Assembly (NCBI GenBank): GCA_902803675.1
Contig: CADCQZ010000101.1
Span: forward strand, 1 to 13,731
Reading direction: 5' to 3'
From: an uncultured Eubacteriales bacterium
GTDB taxonomy: Bacteria; Bacillota_A; Clostridia; Christensenellales; Aristaeellaceae
DNA length: 13,731 nucleotides
Shown: one piece after another, positions 1 through 6,118 of the stretch
Layout: every line of letters starts with the position of its first letter
Numbering within the stretch: the stretch's first letter is position 1
Translations under genes and position numbers: made by a program
Notes under the pieces: model-generated
The model's database searches: none
What the model was told of the DNA's origin: nothing
What the model saw: only the letters and a program-made list of their open reading frames with translations

Positions 1-1
1 C

Positions 2-301
2 AGCCTGTTCATCCAGGAATTCGCGGGATTGAAGCCCAACCCCGGCTGCGACGATGTGGACACCTGCGAGATATCACCGCATTTCGTCAGCAAACTGGAC
101 TTCGCGGAAGCGACCTGCGCCATGCCGAAGGGGAATGTGACCGTCCGCTGGGACAGGACGAAAGAGGGCATCATGATCCGGGCCTTCGTGCCGGACGGCA
201 TGAGAGGAAAACTGGTGCTGCCGGAAGGATATATCCTCCCGGACGGCCGGAGAGAAACAGGCCTGACAGGCCGGATCGAAGCACGCGCCCTGCCTGAATA
301 A
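2..301 (+). CDS. Alpha-L-rhamnosidase (GH78), C-terminal end only
   Basis: This is the 3' end of a gene that begins left of the window; the frame is open from base 2 and stops with TAA at 299-301. About 99 residues are visible. They match the C-terminal beta-sandwich of bacterial GH78 alpha-L-rhamnosidases: a 'GLKPNPGCDDV' stretch, then 'ISPHF', then 'MPKGNVTVRW', then 'FVPDGMRGKLVLPEGY'. This order (G-x-x-P, i-x-P, p-x-G-x-i-x-v-x-W, v-P-x-G-x-x-a-x-v-x-l-P) is typical of that domain. The catalytic (alpha/alpha)6 barrel lies outside the window, so activity cannot be judged. Family knowledge: GH78 enzymes release terminal L-rhamnose from pectin side chains, flavonoid glycosides or other glycans. 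A TTG at 29 is not a start, because the homology continues upstream of it. The GH130 gene follows 54 bases downstream and is probably in the same operon. Confidence 0.72.
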   Translation, partial: SLFIQEFAGLKPNPGCDDVDTCEISPHFVSKLDFAEATCAMPKGNVTVRWDRTKEGIMIRAFVPDGMRGKLVLPEGYILPDGRRETGLTGRIEARALPE

Positions 302-355
302 CACGTTTGATGAGCGTCACCGCAGATATCATACCGAAAATGAAAGGACATCATC

Positions 356-1342
356 ATGAGCATCGGACCGCTTACATCCCATCCCTGCATCAAAAGATGC
401 AGCGGCAACCCGCTCCTTACCGCGGCGCAGATCCCCTACCCCAGCGACCTGGTATTCAACCCCGGTGTGATCCCCTGGCGGGACGGCTACGCCATGATAT
501 TCCGCAACGATCACGGATACCTGGGCGGGGCCAGTTTTGAGGGCACCGACCTCGGGCTGGCGCTGAGCAGGGACGGCCTTAAATGGGAAGCAGAACCGCG
601 TCCGGTCTTCTCCCTGAAGGATGAGGAGATCCGCCGGGTGTATGATCCCCGGCTGACAGTACTGGAAGACCAGGTCATAATGACCTTCGCGGTGGATACG
701 AGGCACGGGCTCCGGGGCGGCATCGCCCGCACACGGGATCTGCATCATTTCGATATCCTGTCCATGACTGTGCCGGACAACCGCAACATGGTCCTTTTCC
801 CGGAACGGATCGGCGGCATGTATCTCAGGCTGGAGAGGCCCATGCCCGTTTACAGCCGGGGCAGGAAGGACCGCTTCGACATCTGGCTGAGCGAGAGCCC
901 GGACCTGAAATACTGGGGCGAGTCCCGACTGGTGGCCGGCGTGGAGGATCATCCTTTCGCCAACGACAAGATCGGGCCCGGAGCGCCCCCTCTGAAGACA
1001 GAGGCGGGATGGCTGGCAGTCACCCACACGGTGGATATCGATCCGGATCGGGGAAAGAACGGCTGGGAGGACCGGTGGATCAAGCGCTACTGCGCGGCCG
1101 TGATGCTGCTGGATCTGAAGGAACCCTGGAAGGTGCTGGGCCTGAGCCGGGTGCCGCTCATCGCGCCGGAAACGGATTATGAGACGCGGGACGGTTTCCG
1201 CACGAACGTGGTGTTCCCGACGGCGGCCATCTCTCTGCCCGGCGGGATCACCCGGATCTATTATGGGGCGGCGGACACGGTCGTGGCGGCCGCGGAAGCG
1301 AAGACCGCCGACCTGATCGACCTGTGCCTCAGGGGCCGATGA
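356..1342 (+). CDS. GH130 family enzyme, probable beta-mannoside phosphorylase
   Basis: A 328-residue protein with the five-bladed beta-propeller signature of GH130. Visible family marks are GNPLL (17-21) near the N-terminus, 'FNPGV' (34-38), 'YDPRLT' (96-101) with D97 as the expected general acid, R143-N144 in 'DNRNMVLFPE', 'KIGPGAPP' (205-212) with K205, H224 in 'AVTHTV', and 'YYGAAD' (302-307). Arg, Asn, Lys and His at such places bind phosphate in characterised GH130 phosphorylases, which favours phosphorolysis over hydrolysis. The expected reaction converts a beta-mannoside plus phosphate to alpha-mannose 1-phosphate and a shortened acceptor. The linkage (beta-1,4-mannooligosaccharide, mannosyl-glucose, beta-1,2-mannobiose) cannot be read from sequence alone. 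The length resembles short forms rather than the roughly 390-residue mannosylglucose phosphorylases. There is no signal peptide, so it is cytoplasmic. An AAAGGA site at 343-348 supports the start. Confidence 0.85.
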   Translation: MSIGPLTSHPCIKRCSGNPLLTAAQIPYPSDLVFNPGVIPWRDGYAMIFRNDHGYLGGASFEGTDLGLALSRDGLKWEAEPRPVFSLKDEEIRRVYDPRLTVLEDQVIMTFAVDTRHGLRGGIARTRDLHHFDILSMTVPDNRNMVLFPERIGGMYLRLERPMPVYSRGRKDRFDIWLSESPDLKYWGESRLVAGVEDHPFANDKIGPGAPPLKTEAGWLAVTHTVDIDPDRGKNGWEDRWIKRYCAAVMLLDLKEPWKVLGLSRVPLIAPETDYETRDGFRTNVVFPTAAISLPGGITRIYYGAADTVVAAAEAKTADLIDLCLRGR

Positions 1343-1353
1343 CGATTAGTCCT

Positions 1354-1382
1354 CGCCGGGCACGGCTTGACAAGCGCCGGGC
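1354..1382. repeat. Direct repeat pair flanking the -35 box (possible operator)
   Basis: The octamer CGCCGGGC occurs at 1354-1361 and again at 1375-1382. The spacing is 21 bp centre to centre, two turns of the helix, with the TTGACA box between the copies. A short inverted repeat (GCTT, GAC, AAGC at 1365-1375) also sits on the -35 box. This geometry would suit a regulator binding one face of the DNA, but the GC-rich background makes short repeats common, so the function is a guess. Confidence 0.3.
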
Positions 1383-1395
1383 CCACAGATACAAT
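1367..1395 (+). promoter_or_regulatory. Sigma-A promoter of tldD-tldE
   Basis: TTGACA at 1367-1372 (perfect -35) and TACAAT at 1390-1395 (5 of 6 for the -10) are separated by exactly 17 bp. Transcription would start near 1402, giving a leader of about 68 bases before the tldD ATG. The leader holds a possible GC-rich hairpin (1415-1421 with 1440-1446) and ends in the GGAGG Shine-Dalgarno site at 1459-1463. The promoter separates tldD-tldE from the glycosidase genes upstream. Confidence 0.8.
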
Positions 1396-1469
1396 GACAG
1401 GCGTTATGTGCCGTACGCGCGGCGGCTCTTCCCTTAAGACGCGCGTCAAATCGATCATGGAGGTCATAT

Positions 1470-2855
1470 ATGCTGCAGGATATCATCGGATGCAAAAAAG
1501 AACTGTTTGCCGACGGCGTGCAGACAGTCCTGCGCGGGCATGAGAACCGCAACCGCCGGGTGGTCCTCCTCAAGGGCAACCTGGTGCAGAACGCCCGCAG
1601 TGAGTCGGCGGGGATCAACGCGCGGGTGAACAACCGGGGCACCTTCGGCTTCGCGTCCATCGCCGAGTACACGCCCGAGGCGGCGGAGAAGGTGATCCGG
1701 GCCGCGACGGAGAACGCGCTGTTCCTGGGCAGGCATTCCGGGCGGGACATGATCCTTCCCCCCTCCCCCTGCAAGGGCACCGTTCCCCTGAACGGACAGA
1801 TCACGGACGCGGAACAGAAGCTGGCCATCGAACTGTGCCAGACGCTGGACCACTATATTTCGGAAAAGTATCCCGATCTGAGCAGCCGGACCGTCGTGTA
1901 CACCGAGGATTCCCAGGACAGGATCGTCTACACCTCGGACGCCTGTGACGGGCATCTGGTCACGCCCCGCTGCTATGTCTACGTGATGATGAGCGCCGAG
2001 ACCGCCAAGGGCGTCCCGGTGGAGCTCTTCAAAGCCTTCGGCGGGTACGGCAGCTTCTTCGACCATTTCACAAGCCCCGAAAAACTGTACCCCGGGATCG
2101 ACGAGCTGTATAAAAAGCTGATGGACAAAAAAGAAGGCATCTACGCCGACGCGGGCTACAAGACCGTGGTGCTGGGCGGCATGATGGGCGGTATGCTGGC
2201 CCACGAGGCCGTGGGGCACACCGTGGAGGCCGATCTGGTGCGCGGCGGCAGCGTCGCCGGCCCGAACCTTCACAAGCGCGTGGCCTCGGAAATGGTCACC
2301 ATGGTGGACTTCGCCCACACCTACGAGGGGAACCCGGCGCCGCTGCCGGTATACCTGGACGACGAGGGCGTCAGGGCCGTGGATGACGTGCTGATCAAGG
2401 ACGGCATCCTGACCGGCTACATGAACGACCGGGAGAGCGCGGCGGAATACGGTATGACGCCCACCGGCAACGCCAGGGGCTGGACCTTCTCGGATGAGCC
2501 CCTGATCCGGATGCGCAACACCTGCATCCTGCCCGGCAAGCATTCTGTGGAGGACCTGATCGCGTCGGTGGACGACGGGTACTACCTGATCGATTCCGGG
2601 AACGGCCAGGCGGACCTGACGGGCGAATTCATGTTCGGCGTCACCTGCGGATACGAGATCAAAAACGGAAAACTCGGCAGGGCTCTCCTGGATACCACCG
2701 TGACCGGCGTGGCCTTTGACATGCTCAAGACCGTCGACATGGTGTCCGACAAGGTGGAATGGTCCTCCAGCGGTTTCTGCGGCAAAAAGCAGCCGATGGC
2801 CGTGGGCATGGGCGGACCTCATATGCGCTGCAAGATCATGATCGGAGGCAGATAA
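1470..2855 (+). CDS. tldD: TldD, catalytic subunit of the TldD/TldE metalloprotease
   Basis: A 461-residue protein that aligns in its landmarks with TldD across its full length. The metal site is HEAVGH (H245, E246, H250), followed by 'TVEADLV'. A conserved 'GFCGKKQ' near the C-terminus supplies C437, matching the cysteine that is the third metal ligand in the E. coli enzyme. Other family marks are 'LDDEG' (296-300), 'MTPTGNARGW' (329-338) and 'RMRNT' (347-351). Family knowledge: TldD pairs with TldE to form a cytoplasmic protease that degrades unfolded peptides through a narrow central channel. In E. coli it matures microcin B17 and degrades the antitoxin CcdA. Nothing here indicates the natural substrate. 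The ATG is supported by TGGAGGTC just upstream. The stop is one base before the tldE start, so the two are made together. Apart from one leucine in the channel region that I cannot assess, all key residues are present. Confidence 0.95.
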   Translation: MLQDIIGCKKELFADGVQTVLRGHENRNRRVVLLKGNLVQNARSESAGINARVNNRGTFGFASIAEYTPEAAEKVIRAATENALFLGRHSGRDMILPPSPCKGTVPLNGQITDAEQKLAIELCQTLDHYISEKYPDLSSRTVVYTEDSQDRIVYTSDACDGHLVTPRCYVYVMMSAETAKGVPVELFKAFGGYGSFFDHFTSPEKLYPGIDELYKKLMDKKEGIYADAGYKTVVLGGMMGGMLAHEAVGHTVEADLVRGGSVAGPNLHKRVASEMVTMVDFAHTYEGNPAPLPVYLDDEGVRAVDDVLIKDGILTGYMNDRESAAEYGMTPTGNARGWTFSDEPLIRMRNTCILPGKHSVEDLIASVDDGYYLIDSGNGQADLTGEFMFGVTCGYEIKNGKLGRALLDTTVTGVAFDMLKTVDMVSDKVEWSSSGFCGKKQPMAVGMGGPHMRCKIMIGGR

Positions 2856-2856
2856 T

Positions 2857-4152
2857 ATGGAACTGAGAACAGCAGCCGGCATCCTGGAGGAAGCCCTCCG
2901 GGAACAGAATATCGGAAAATACACCTACACCCTGTCCCAGTCGGAAAAGCAGGAGCTGAACCTGGAGAGCGGCGGCTTCAAGCTGATGCGCACCGTGTTC
3001 AACAACGCCTGTTCTCTGCGGGTGTTCAAAGGCGCGAAGACGGGCTCGGTCCACGGCAACGACATGACGGAAGACGGCCTGAAAAAGCTGGCCGCGGACG
3101 CTGAAGCGGCAGCCGACGCTGCCGCGGAGGATCCCTGCCACGACATCGCCCCGGACCAGGGCAGGGACGTGTTCCGTCAGGGCGTCACCGAGCCGGACAT
3201 GGACCGGTTCATCCGGCGGATCCGTGAATTCCTGGACACGGTGGCCCGGGATTATCCCAAGGTGAGGATCATGAGCGGCATCGGTTCCTATGACCGGTGG
3301 AGCTGGATCTCCCACAACACCAACGGCACCGAGTTCGAAGCCTTCGCCGGGCAGTACACCTTCTCCGTGGAGATCTGCGCGACGGACGGCGAAAGGACCA
3401 CGGGCCTGGATTATACCGGCATCTGCATGAAGGACCTGGACAGGGAATTCATCGACATGGGCGACCTGCGCCGCCGCCTGGAGGACATCCAGAACAGCAT
3501 CCGCCCCGAGACCCTCCAGGGCAAATTCGAGGGCCCGGTCATCATCACCCCCGGCTGCGCGCTGGAACTGATCTATATGACCCTGATGAACTACATCGGT
3601 GAAGGCGTGGTCATCGACGGCACCAGCCAGTGGCTGAACAAAGTGGGTGAAAAGGTGGCGGACGAAGGACTGACCATCTCCCTCAAGCCCTTCGACGACA
3701 GGATCGTCATGGGCGAGCGCGCCACGAGCAACGGTTTCCGCACCGAAGACGTGACCCTCATCGACAAGGGCGTGCTGAAGACCCATATGCTCAGCCTTTA
3801 CGGCGCCAACAAGACCGGCCGCCCCGTGGTGAAAAACACCGGGTCCGACCTGGTCATCGAACCCGGGGACAAGACCCTTGAGGAGATGATCGCTTCTGTT
3901 AAAAAGGGCCTGATCCTCGGCGGTTTCTCCGGCGGGCAGCCCGGCACCAACGGTGAGTTCTCCGGCGTGGCGAAGAACAGCTTCCTCATCGAGGACGGCC
4001 GTATCAAAGGCGCCGTGACCGAGACCATGGTGAACGGGAACCTGGGCGAGATCTGGAAGCATATCCGGGGCATCTCCAGGGAGCTCCTGTGCGACGGAAG
4101 GTGCGTGGTCCCCTACATCGCAGTGGACGGGATCGTGATCTCCGGCAAATGA
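2857..4152 (+). CDS. tldE: TldE (PmbA), partner subunit of the TldD/TldE protease
   Basis: A 431-residue protein of the PmbA/TldE family, close to the usual 430-450 residues. As expected for TldE, the HExxxH metal site is absent: the equivalent region reads 'GCALELIYMTLMNYIGEG' (233-250) with no histidine, so the subunit is structural and shapes the peptide channel. Family marks include 'SHNTNGTEF' (152-160), 'GTSQWLNKVGEKVAD' (255-269), 'ERATSNGFRTEDV' (287-299) and 'GGFSGGQPGTNGEFSGVAKNS' split over 355-375. An alanine-rich segment (79-90) lies in the N-terminal helical region. The gene starts one base after the tldD stop, and its GGAGG site (2844-2848) lies inside the end of tldD, so translation is likely coupled and keeps the two subunits near 1:1. 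It ends 17 bases before a strong terminator. Confidence 0.94.
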   Translation: MELRTAAGILEEALREQNIGKYTYTLSQSEKQELNLESGGFKLMRTVFNNACSLRVFKGAKTGSVHGNDMTEDGLKKLAADAEAAADAAAEDPCHDIAPDQGRDVFRQGVTEPDMDRFIRRIREFLDTVARDYPKVRIMSGIGSYDRWSWISHNTNGTEFEAFAGQYTFSVEICATDGERTTGLDYTGICMKDLDREFIDMGDLRRRLEDIQNSIRPETLQGKFEGPVIITPGCALELIYMTLMNYIGEGVVIDGTSQWLNKVGEKVADEGLTISLKPFDDRIVMGERATSNGFRTEDVTLIDKGVLKTHMLSLYGANKTGRPVVKNTGSDLVIEPGDKTLEEMIASVKKGLILGGFSGGQPGTNGEFSGVAKNSFLIEDGRIKGAVTETMVNGNLGEIWKHIRGISRELLCDGRCVVPYIAVDGIVISGK

Positions 4153-4168
4153 TCCAGGCCAATCAAAC

Positions 4169-4203
4169 AAACGCTCACGGGGCACAAGGTCCCGTGAGCG
4201 TTT
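4169..4203 (+). terminator. Rho-independent terminator of tldD-tldE, probably bidirectional
   Basis: A perfect 13-bp inverted repeat (AAACGCTCACGGG at 4169-4181 with its complement at 4191-4203) encloses a 9-base loop and is followed on the + strand by a T-rich run (TTTATCTTAATTT). On the - strand the same stem is followed by GTTTGTTTGATT, so it can also stop leftward transcription from the GNAT gene. It lies 17 bases after the tldE stop. Confidence 0.88.
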
Positions 4204-4246
4204 ATCTTAATTTCAAGCTGTAACGGCACATGAGGGAGGGGATCGG

Positions 4247-4762
4247 ATGAAATACCTGTTCTGCGGCGGAGGTTTCTGCTTTGACTATCTGGAGGAGGAC
4301 TACGAAACAAAAGCCACCGAAGATTACCGGGCCATTCTCCTGAAGGATACCCGGAAACTGCTCCGGGGACGCGGCACGATCCCCCTGGGGGAGGATCTGT
4401 CCTATGTGGGCCCGTTCTATTTTGAAAGCGACGGGATGGCGGACCGCGAGATCGTCGGAGCGGAAGCGGAACAGATCAGAAGATGCACTCACGCGTTCTT
4501 CCTCCTGGACGGAGCCGCCTGCCCCGGGACCGTCGCGGAAATGGTATATGCCGCCTCGCTGGGCAAATATGTCAGCGCATTCTATATCCGGGACGACAGG
4601 GAGACCGAGAGCATGCTCAGATCCCCCTGCTGGTATCCGATGATCCTGTGCGGGCTCATCGCCGGAGACAGGACAGAACTCATCCCCTGCAGGGATCCCG
4701 AGCACGCGCGAAGGCAGATCCTCCTCAAGGCGGAAGCCCTGGCCGGGCAGGACGAGGGATAA
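4247..4762 (+). CDS. Nucleoside 2-deoxyribosyltransferase-like protein
   Basis: A 171-residue soluble protein that resembles the nucleoside 2-deoxyribosyltransferase (NDT) fold. The most telling part is 'CTHAFFLLDG' (80-89) followed by 'CPGTVAEMVYAASLGK' (92-107). In NDT-like proteins the hydrophobic strand ending in D-G and the G-T-x-x-E-x-x-x-A-x-x-x-G-K segment build the active site, with the Glu (E98 here) as likely nucleophile. 'YVGPFYFE' (53-60) would lie near the base-binding region. The N-terminus (CGGGFCFDYLEEDY, 6-19) differs from classical NDTs, which usually begin with a short strand leading to a Tyr. True NDTs exchange bases between deoxynucleosides, but many relatives have other or unknown roles, so the substrate is open. 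A strong GGGAGGGG site at 4234-4241 fixes the start. No clear promoter is visible in the 43 bases after the upstream terminator. Confidence 0.6.
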   Translation: MKYLFCGGGFCFDYLEEDYETKATEDYRAILLKDTRKLLRGRGTIPLGEDLSYVGPFYFESDGMADREIVGAEAEQIRRCTHAFFLLDGAACPGTVAEMVYAASLGKYVSAFYIRDDRETESMLRSPCWYPMILCGLIAGDRTELIPCRDPEHARRQILLKAEALAGQDEG

Positions 4763-4772
4763 ATCATCCGCG

Positions 4773-5816
4773 TCAAAGAGGCATTTCCATATACCGCCGG
4801 TAGGTGGTGAACCCGGCCGCCTCGTAAAAGGCCAGCGCGCCACGGTTGAATTCCCACATATTCAGTTCCAGGCGCCTGAAGCCCTGATCTTTGGCCCAGT
4901 CACGGATGAAGCGGATCATCGCCCCAGCCGCGCCCCGCCGGCGGAAAGCCTCATCCACGCCGAACTCGTCGATGTCCAGATAGTTCCGCTCGTACATGAA
5001 GGGGTTTTCAGGCCTCACGATATGATTCAGCACAGCAAACCCGCACACGCTGCCGCCGATCTCCGCGACGACGATCTCCTTGCTGGGATCATGCCGGATG
5101 ACATGGATATAATCCCGGAGCTCATCGCAGAATCCGGGTTTGAATACCTCCGGCTTTCCCGCGACGTGCAGATCGTTGACCTGCCTGCGCAGCTCGTTGA
5201 CGCGCGCAAGGTCCTCGTCCCGGGCGAAGCGGACGGTCACATCCGCCTTTTCTTTCGGAGGCTCTGTCTTCAGGTCACCGCGCAGGAGACCGTAGCGCAC
5301 TTCGTCGCAGATCCCCTGATTGTTCCTGCCGGCGCCCCGCATGATGCCCTCGAACTTCATGCCGGCTTTTTGCATGACCCGGCCGGACTTGGGATTGTTG
5401 GCGTCATGGCAGGCCGTGACCCGCTCCACCTCCACCGTATCGAACAGATATCCGATCACGGCCCTGAGCGCCTCGGGCATGATGCCCCGTCCCCAGAGCG
5501 CCCGGCTCATGCAGTACCCGATCTCGGCCTGAGATACCGGCTCGTCCAGACGGACCACCGAGATATTGCCGATCACGTTCCCGGTCTCCTTCAGCTCGAT
5601 GGCCCAGTTGAAAAAACCGCCGTCGGAGTACCGGGAGATCCAGTCGGTCAAAAGCATCCGCGTGATCTCCACGCCGGAATGACACGGCCAGGTCAGGTAG
5701 CGGGTGACCGAAGGATCCGACGCCCAGTTGTTGTACATATCGTCGGCGTCATCCATCCTGTACTGCCGCAGGATGAGCCTGCAAGTCTCGAGCCGGCGTG
5801 TGCCTGTTTTATTCAT
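4773..5816 (-). CDS. Tandem GNAT-family N-acetyltransferase (two fused domains)
   Basis: A 347-residue protein made of two GNAT acetyltransferase domains. Domain 1 (about 8-181) is of the RimJ/RimL type: it opens with 'LETCRLILRQYR', has 'EIGYCMSRALWGRGIMPEAL' (98-117) as the acetyl-CoA-binding motif A, and 'NPKSGRVMQKAGMKFEG' (141-157). A charged linker (about 182-192) leads to domain 2 (about 193-347), with 'VRFARDEDLARVNELR', motif A 'VDEAFRRRGAAGAMI' (287-301) and the usual end 'NRGALAFYEAAGF' (324-336). RimJ-like enzymes acetylate protein N-termini or small amines; the second domain may act on a different amine. The substrates are unknown. The start has an AAAGGAAG site about 7 bases upstream. 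The gene has its own promoter and a long leader. Its stop lies 10 bases from the stop of the facing NDT-like gene. Confidence 0.85.
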   Translation of the reverse strand: MNKTGTRRLETCRLILRQYRMDDADDMYNNWASDPSVTRYLTWPCHSGVEITRMLLTDWISRYSDGGFFNWAIELKETGNVIGNISVVRLDEPVSQAEIGYCMSRALWGRGIMPEALRAVIGYLFDTVEVERVTACHDANNPKSGRVMQKAGMKFEGIMRGAGRNNQGICDEVRYGLLRGDLKTEPPKEKADVTVRFARDEDLARVNELRRQVNDLHVAGKPEVFKPGFCDELRDYIHVIRHDPSKEIVVAEIGGSVCGFAVLNHIVRPENPFMYERNYLDIDEFGVDEAFRRRGAAGAMIRFIRDWAKDQGFRRLELNMWEFNRGALAFYEAAGFTTYRRYMEMPL

Positions 5817-5849
5817 ATCAGCTGTCTTCCTTTCGTTTCAGGATCCAGA

Positions 5850-5888
5850 TCAGGTCTCCTCTGCATCTCTTCGCGGAACCGGGATCAT
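5850..5888 (-). CDS. Possible 12-codon leader peptide upstream of the GNAT gene
   Basis: Within the leader, an ATG at 5888-5886 opens a 12-codon ORF (MIPVPRRDAEET) that ends in TGA at 5852-5850. It is preceded by a good Shine-Dalgarno site (GGGAGG, 5900-5895) with 6 bases of spacing, stronger than the site of the GNAT gene itself, which begins 33 bases after the leader stop. The ORF is in the same frame as the GNAT gene but separated by stop codons. Its Shine-Dalgarno site can pair with CCTCC upstream (5918-5914). Translation of this peptide could control downstream structure, as in leader-attenuated resistance genes, but so short an ORF can occur by chance. Confidence 0.3.
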   Translation of the reverse strand: MIPVPRRDAEET

Positions 5889-5966
5889 TCAGATCCTCCC
5901 GGTCTCCCTTTCCGGAGGTCTTCCGCGCCGCCGGTGCCGGCCAAAGGCGCGGATCGAATTGCTGTG

Positions 5967-5995
5967 AGTATACCCCGCGGCGGCGGTCACGTCAA
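5967..5995 (-). promoter_or_regulatory. Sigma-A promoter of the tandem-GNAT gene
   Basis: Read on the - strand, TTGACG (5995-5990) and TATACT (5972-5967) are separated by exactly 17 bp, with one mismatch to consensus in each box. Transcription would start near 5960, leaving a leader of about 145 bases before the ATG at 5816. Confidence 0.7.
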
Positions 5996-6055
5996 GGAAA
6001 CGGCTTTTTCCGGGCATCTTTCTTTCCTCTGGGCCCGATCGCGCCCGATCCGCCC

Positions 6056-6084
6056 TTGCCCCAAAGGCCGATTTGTGGTAGTTT
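6056..6084 (+). promoter_or_regulatory. Probable promoter of radC operon (extended -10)
   Basis: TTGCCC at 6056-6061 and TAGTTT at 6079-6084 are 17 bp apart. The -10 box is weak (3 of 6) but is preceded by TG at 6076-6077, the extended -10 arrangement that compensates for weak boxes. Transcription would start near 6091, 28 bases before the radC ATG. Confidence 0.45.
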
Positions 6085-6108
6085 ATGGGGGAACGATCTT
6101 CCTAAAAA

Positions 6109-6112
6109 GGAG
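6109..6112 (+). promoter_or_regulatory. Ribosome binding site deciding the radC start
   Basis: AAAAAGGAG ends at 6112, 6 bases before the ATG at 6119. It selects this ATG over an in-frame ATG at 5798, which lies on the far side of the proposed radC promoter and has no family homology after it. Confidence 0.8.
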
Positions 6113-6118
6113 CGCGGT

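Larger units (their letters stand above)
5817..6118. other. Divergent intergenic region between the GNAT gene and radC
   Basis: These 302 bases hold two divergent promoters: a strong one reading left to the GNAT gene and a weaker one reading right to radC. The likely transcription starts are about 130 bp apart. The left half is the roughly 145-base GNAT leader, with a candidate upstream ORF and two alternative hairpins. No recognised riboswitch, T-box sequence or tRNA was seen. Confidence 0.6.

Noticed and set aside
1394..1543. Small ORF over the tldD leader, considered as a TldD/TldE peptide substrate
   Set aside because: Its ATG is inside the -10 box, so it would not be on the tldD transcript, it has no ribosome site, and it overlaps tldD out of frame.
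1464..4185. Long open frames on the - strand opposite tldD and tldE
   Set aside because: They are rich in His, Val, Gly and Arg as expected for shadow frames of GC-rich genes, have no domain likeness, and run opposite two unmistakable genes.
5817..5960. T-box or known riboswitch in the GNAT leader
   Set aside because: No T-box core sequence or familiar riboswitch motif was found by eye.
5798..6118. N-terminal extension of RadC from an ATG at 5798
   Set aside because: The extra 107 residues have no family match, cross the divergent promoters and overlap the GNAT start. The ATG at 6119 has a good ribosome site and starts at the conserved GHRERL region.
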